Below, one piece after another: positions 59,949 to 64,000 of a DNA stretch of 64,000 nucleotides (position 1 is the first letter of the stretch; every line of letters starts with the position of its first letter). The notes under the pieces are model-generated. The model worked only from the letters and a program-made list of their open reading frames with translations, did no database searches and was not told the DNA's origin. The stretch lies in assembly GCF_002127325.2 (NCBI RefSeq), contig NC_035437.2, forward strand, positions 169,056,265 through 169,120,264. The letters run 5' to 3'. Position numbers and translations under genes: made by a program. The DNA comes from Helianthus annuus. Lineage: Eukaryota > Streptophyta > Magnoliopsida > Asterales > Asteraceae.

Positions 59949-61471
59949 TATGGGTGAGCAGAAAACCGAAATAACCGAACCGTAACTGAAATAACTGAAA
60001 AAACCGAACCGAAACAAAAACCAACGGTTCGGTTTTCGGACTTTTAATAACCGAAAATTTCGGTTTGGTTTTCGGATAATCATACCGATAAGTTATAATA
60101 CTATGCCAAATCCATATATTTTTATGTTTAAGTTGTTTAAGTGTTTAACGAATGTTACTAAAAATATTAATTTTATTCTAGTTTGTTAAATATTTATAAT
60201 AGAACATTAACATGTTTATTTATCATTAAAATGATTGATCTATTGTTTACAAGAAATAACAAAATTTAACGTAAAAATTAAATTGTTTTCAAAGTTTTAT
60301 AAAAGAAAACGTCTTAACAAAAACTTTGGAGAAACATTAAAATAAATTAGAAAGTTGGGTTTATGTGAACAATTAAAAAGACTAAACGTTACTCTATATC
60401 TTAAATTTACTGGTCGGTGCACAAAAGACAAACAAATTTACATTCGACTTTCTAAATTGACAAATATAGCCCTTAAACTTTATAAAAAATTCTAAAAACT
60501 TTATAAATTATCATTTTTACCCATTTTGGTTCTAACTTTTCAATTTTACCTCCCGTATACTCAATTTTTAGGTTAAAGTCTAAAAGTTATTTTCTCACAT
60601 GGTTATTTTAGGTGAGTGTCGGTATAGATTCATGTTTCTACGTAATTTTTTTCATGGTTATTTTAGGTAAGTGTCAGTATAGATTCATGTTTCTACGTAA
60701 TTTTTTTCGAAAATGAGTCGGGTCAGATATAATGCGTTCTCATGCTTATTTTTATGTATGTTTAAATTGGTCTACGTTTTGACATTTTAATGTACGTCTT
60801 GGTATAAATTCATGTTTGAATGCAAACTACATAAATTCATGTTTCTGACATAATTTTTTCTGAAACAAGTCTGGTAAAATATAAAAAAGATTTCATTCTT
60901 TTTTTTTTGCGTACGTCTTTAGTTGGTCTACGTTTTGACGTAATATGTGTTCAGAAACGAGTCGAGTCAAATATAATAAGTTTTCATTCGACCATATAAA
61001 TTCGAGTTATTGCAGGTTTCGATGTCGCTAAGTTTTGATGCAAAGGTAGGGGTGGTGTAGTGGTTAGGGGAAACCGTCACTAAACAAACCAACTCTGGTT
61101 CGACTCCATTTCTTTTGTAACCGCAATGCTTCAGATAGGATAAATAAAAAAACGCGTTTTCATATGGTTAACGCATCACATAACGTACTGCCAGCTATAA
61201 ACAACTATGGCATGGTCGCCGCAACACGCGACCAATGGTAACAACCTAGTATTAACTTAAATATAAACATTTAAGAAAAATTCTTAAACTTTGAATTATA
61301 CTTTTAATTTTTAAATCTTACATAATTTGTTTCAAAAACCGAACCGAACCGTTGCTAAAACCGAAATAACCGAAACCGAAAAAACTGAACGGTTTTCAAA
61401 AACCGAAAACCGAAATTTCGGTTACAGTTTTGGTTTTACCCAAAAACCGAACCGAAGCATACACACCCCTA
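59949..61471. mobile_element. hAT-type element, AACCGAA-rich, 1.5 kb
   Basis: 8-bp duplication CTAAGCTT / CTAACCTT (59941-59948, 61472-61479; 7 of 8). The ends TATGGGTGAGCAGAAAACCG and inverse TAGGGGTGTGTATGCTTCGG are inverted. AACCGAACCGAAA / TTCGGTTTTCGG clusters lie at both ends. No transposase frame survives. It contains a SINE-like tRNA-derived head at about 61047. Confidence 0.85.
61047..61160 (+). mobile_element. tRNA-derived SINE-like fragment
   Basis: GGTGGTGTAGTGGTTAGGGG (A-box region) and GGTTCGACTCC (B box, 61098-61108) are spaced like pol III internal promoters, followed by an A-rich end (ATAAATAAAAAAACG). It is nested inside the hAT element. It does not fold as a complete tRNA, so a functional tRNA gene was rejected. 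Confidence 0.55.
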
Positions 61472-61479
61472 CTAACCTT

Positions 61480-61524
61480 CATATACCAAGCTTATCTAGA
61501 GGCTCTCAAGTCTAAAAGAGCCTA

Positions 61525-61562
<38 letters not shown>

Positions 61563-61919
61563 ATGCATCTTTAGTTTGAAAGTTGTGCATGAGCCAAACT
61601 CGAGCTTTAGACGGAGCTTGAAACAAGCCAAGCTTAACCTCTCTTTAAGTTAAAGAGAAGCTTGAGCTTAGGCAAAAACCGAGCTCTACTAGACTCGTTT
61701 ATACACTACATAGAATGATAGAAGTGTTTGTTAAATTGGTTAAAACTGCAACGCATTTTTTTTTTTAATTTGCAACTCATACCCAAATTGAAATTCAAAG
61801 GGACACCAAGAGTTGATGTTATGCAAACAGGTAGATATAAGAACATAATAGATCAACTAAAGCAAATGGCAATTAATCCTGTTATAAATCATACATGTAG
61901 TCCAAGGACAATCAGGGTT
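61480..61919. other. Intergenic with poly-A tract, downstream of the CPP1-like gene
   Basis: A run of about 32 A lies at 61530-61561, with AGCTTGAGCTT / CTCGAGCTT motifs around it, probably an old element end. No gene. Confidence 0.45.
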
Positions 61920-64000
61920 TCACTTAAGAAAGGTGCATCCAAGAAACAAAAAGACGTATACTACCAATGAAGTCAAGAGCTCCAGGGTCCAAGTTGGTTG
62001 CAAAAGGGCTGCAGGTATCATGGGCACCACACATGAACCACAAATCCATCCAACCACTAGAGATCCAAATCTGTAACCAATGTCAAAATGGGTCATTATA
62101 CAAACAATATACAATATACGACTTAGAGATTTGGATAAACCATGATAATGGTTATGTAATTCAACATTGCATGTCAAACTACGGAGCAATGTTCTTAATA
62201 TTGATCATTAAAGAGAGATCAATGAGAGTGGTGATCATGTCGGGTTGGCAGGGTTGAAATTGATGAACGAGAACTTGAACCGTAAATTTGTTATGTGTGT
62301 ATCATATCAACCCTAACCGGACACACTTAAAACCATGTAAACCAAATACAACGCATATAATATGTTTATCTAAATGGGTTATGAATGAGTGAGCCAACCA
62401 GTTAAGAATTTAACCTGCCTAAAACTAACTTTAACTTGTTTAAACCAAAAATAACATGCTAACCAAATTAAAAATCTAGAACTCAAATCTTAAAACTTTC
62501 TAAGTTATACCATCTAATAATGATGACTTTTAAAGAACCCAAAAAAACTTACAAACGGGTTAGCGGATTGACCCGATTAATTTCAATACAACCTGAAGAT
62601 GTCCCACTTATTAAATGGGTTAGACAGGTCAGCCCAAAACATAACCTGATTGAACGGGTTAAGACTGTCCAGCCGAAACTTCCAAGTCTTGTCCCGGGTC
62701 GTGTCAGGAATTGACACCCCTAGATAGCATGTCCACTTGGAAATTTAACGTTTAGACTGCTTAAATATTACAAACTACTTTTTCTTACATGTAAAAGAAC
62801 TAAATTACGAGTTTACGACATATGATCTAGCTTGTAGCACTAAACATCATATGGCATGAGTCATGACGTGCCAGTATGAAATTCCATAAAAAGAAACTAA
62901 GCAAAGGGTGAAACTGGTAAAAGAAAGTTAAAACTGTTGTTCACCAGGTCAGAGCTTTAATGCACGGTCAAATGGACAAATTACTATTCTTTTGCTGGTT
63001 TTATTGTTAGTTAACCCTAAAATCAATAGATAGATGAGGAAAATCATGAGGGCTTATTTGCCTTTCTTATAAACTCACCCAATAGCACATGCCCTTGCTA
63101 TGCTCTTTGACTTGTCATTGAGGAAGTATATGCAAGCAAACAGAGACAGTGCCACCTGTATGATACAAAACAATCGTATCAAGATAAAATACCAGACACC
63201 ACATCAAGATATAGATAACATCTATTAAACACGAGTTACACCCCCTCAGGTTAAATTATTTATTTTTCCACCATCATCAGTAAAATAAAATGATGACACT
63301 AATTTGTGTCCATACTCCATAGTATTATGTTTTCGATATTTATTAAACAGTAGTACGGATATTTGACAAAGAGAACAATGTACAAATAGTATAGTTGCTC
63401 TTTGATAAGAATTTGGTCATTTATCTATTAATTCCTTGAATAATAGAATTAAAAATTGTCAAACCCTCCAAAATATAGTTATCTGCCGCTTCAAACACTA
63501 TCATCTACATTATGTTTATTAATTAATTATCCATCTGAATATTTAACATCACATAATCACTACCAAAGTGAATATCCAAACAGCCCACAAATACTTCAAA
63601 AAGTACTAGAAAAAAAGAACATCAAACCTGGAATGCGGGACCACCCTCGGCAGAGTTCATCACACTCCAAAACGCCATAAACGTAAACAGAAACAGTCTT
63701 CTGAGAATGATAATCTTTTCAGGGAGCTCTACAAAAGTGAGTAAACTCTGAACCCAAGGTGGAGACTCTTCAACCTTCTTCTTCAGCCGTGTCTTTAAAT
63801 TTATTTTTGTTTTTTTCCTGTTCTCGAAGCTTCTCATAAGTATTTTCTCAAACGCAGCTTCTATCGACTCCGCACTTCTCTCATGAGCACCATACTGATC
63901 CAAAAGAAAGTTCCGAGAACTCCACACTTCTTCCTCAGAAGCATCACTAGTTATACCAAGACGTTTGTAAGGATCCCAAACGTTACTCCGAGGATATCTC
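61920..64000 (-). CDS. CPP1-like (DUF3353) chloroplast J-like membrane protein, 3' part of gene
   Basis: Three exons in view: from beyond the window end to 63628, 63155-63079, and 62070-61920 (stop TGA). The reading starts within a J-like region ([20 protein letters not shown]) and continues with [38 protein letters not shown] and [11 protein letters not shown]. It then runs through hydrophobic membrane segments ([57 protein letters not shown]). This is the plant CPP1/CDF-like family (CHAPERONE-LIKE PROTEIN OF POR1 and relatives): J-like domain without the HPD motif plus membrane helices, located in chloroplast membranes, where CPP1 stabilises protochlorophyllide oxidoreductase. Which paralogue this is cannot be told without the N-terminus. 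Splice phases (0 and 2) are consistent. Plus-strand frames over it are shadows. Confidence 0.9.
62071..63078 (-). other. Last intron of the CPP1-like gene
   Basis: 1.0-kb intron bounded by GG|GTGAGT (donor) and TTACAG|A (acceptor) on the minus strand. AT-rich. A plus-strand open frame at 62520-62714 lies in it with no recognisable similarity; no nested repeat was bounded. Confidence 0.75.

Noticed and set aside
61047..61110. tRNA gene
   Set aside because: A and B boxes are present, but no acceptor or anticodon stem of a full cloverleaf could be drawn; best read as a SINE head. The same holds for the heads at 6800-6825 and 37000-37038.
61967..62257. Plus-strand 96-aa frame
   Set aside because: Antisense to the last exon and intron of the CPP1-like gene.

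Overview
This is plant nuclear DNA: an AT-rich, transposon-dominated eudicot segment with five intact nuclear protein-coding genes, all but one with introns inside the coding sequence. No bacterial-style operons, phage, CRISPR arrays, rRNA genes or free-standing tRNA genes were seen. The repeat content (2.4-2.6 kb LTRs ending in GGGGGTGTGACA, RLE-like non-LTR pseudogenes, CGGTAC/CCGAAC-rich hAT elements) and the protein sequences suggest Asteraceae. That taxonomic call is inference, not proof.

Layout. (1) 1-6192: a decayed Ty3/gypsy element on the minus strand (pol remnants, iMet-type primer-binding site, full 2,560-bp LTR). (2) 6.2-11.3 kb: a hAT-like element carrying a nested tRNA-derived SINE, then two non-autonomous Helitrons with 3' hairpin plus CTAG ends. 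(3) 14.3-25.2 kb: a head-to-tail train of TIR elements, each separated by a (TA)n microsatellite. It carries a CpG-rich minisatellite, a 31-bp minisatellite, a fragment of an MBOAT wax-synthase gene, and a nested Helitron with a Harbinger MITE inside it. (4) 25.2-31.6 kb: LTR-like DNA with an array of hairpins, a 5'-truncated SINE, an L1-type LINE tail and an LTR nested in another SINE. (5) 32.6-33.6 kb: a SOFL (SOB FIVE-like) gene. (6) 35-38.5 kb: hAT and Harbinger MITEs, a young SINE with a tail of about 73 A, and a small GRF-type zinc-finger gene. (7) 38.8-42.8 kb: a non-LTR retroelement pseudogene split by a solo LTR. (8) 43-47 kb: CGGTAC-rich elements, a Helitron, and a 1.2-kb hAT element that reaches to about 150 bp before the next gene. 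(9) 47.2-52.1 kb: a plant cysteine oxidase (PCO) gene on the plus strand whose introns hold four different MULE-type foldback MITEs, with a fifth just downstream. (10) 53.4-57.4 kb: a seven-exon plastid enolase gene on the minus strand, convergent with PCO and containing one GC-AG intron. (11) 57.8-61.5 kb: three hAT elements with 8-bp target duplications and a miRNA-precursor-like inverted repeat. (12) 61.9-64.0 kb: the 3' part of a CPP1-like (DUF3353) chloroplast protein gene on the minus strand.

The genes do not form a pathway. PCO (Cys-branch N-degron oxygen sensing), enolase (plastid glycolysis toward PEP), the CPP1-like protein (plastid J-like chaperone family), SOFL (cytokinin-associated) and the GRF protein are ordinary unlinked plant genes. 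What is unusual is the repeat architecture. Many insertions can be dated relative to each other by nesting, and bounded to the base by target-site duplications or by an empty-site paralogue elsewhere in the window.
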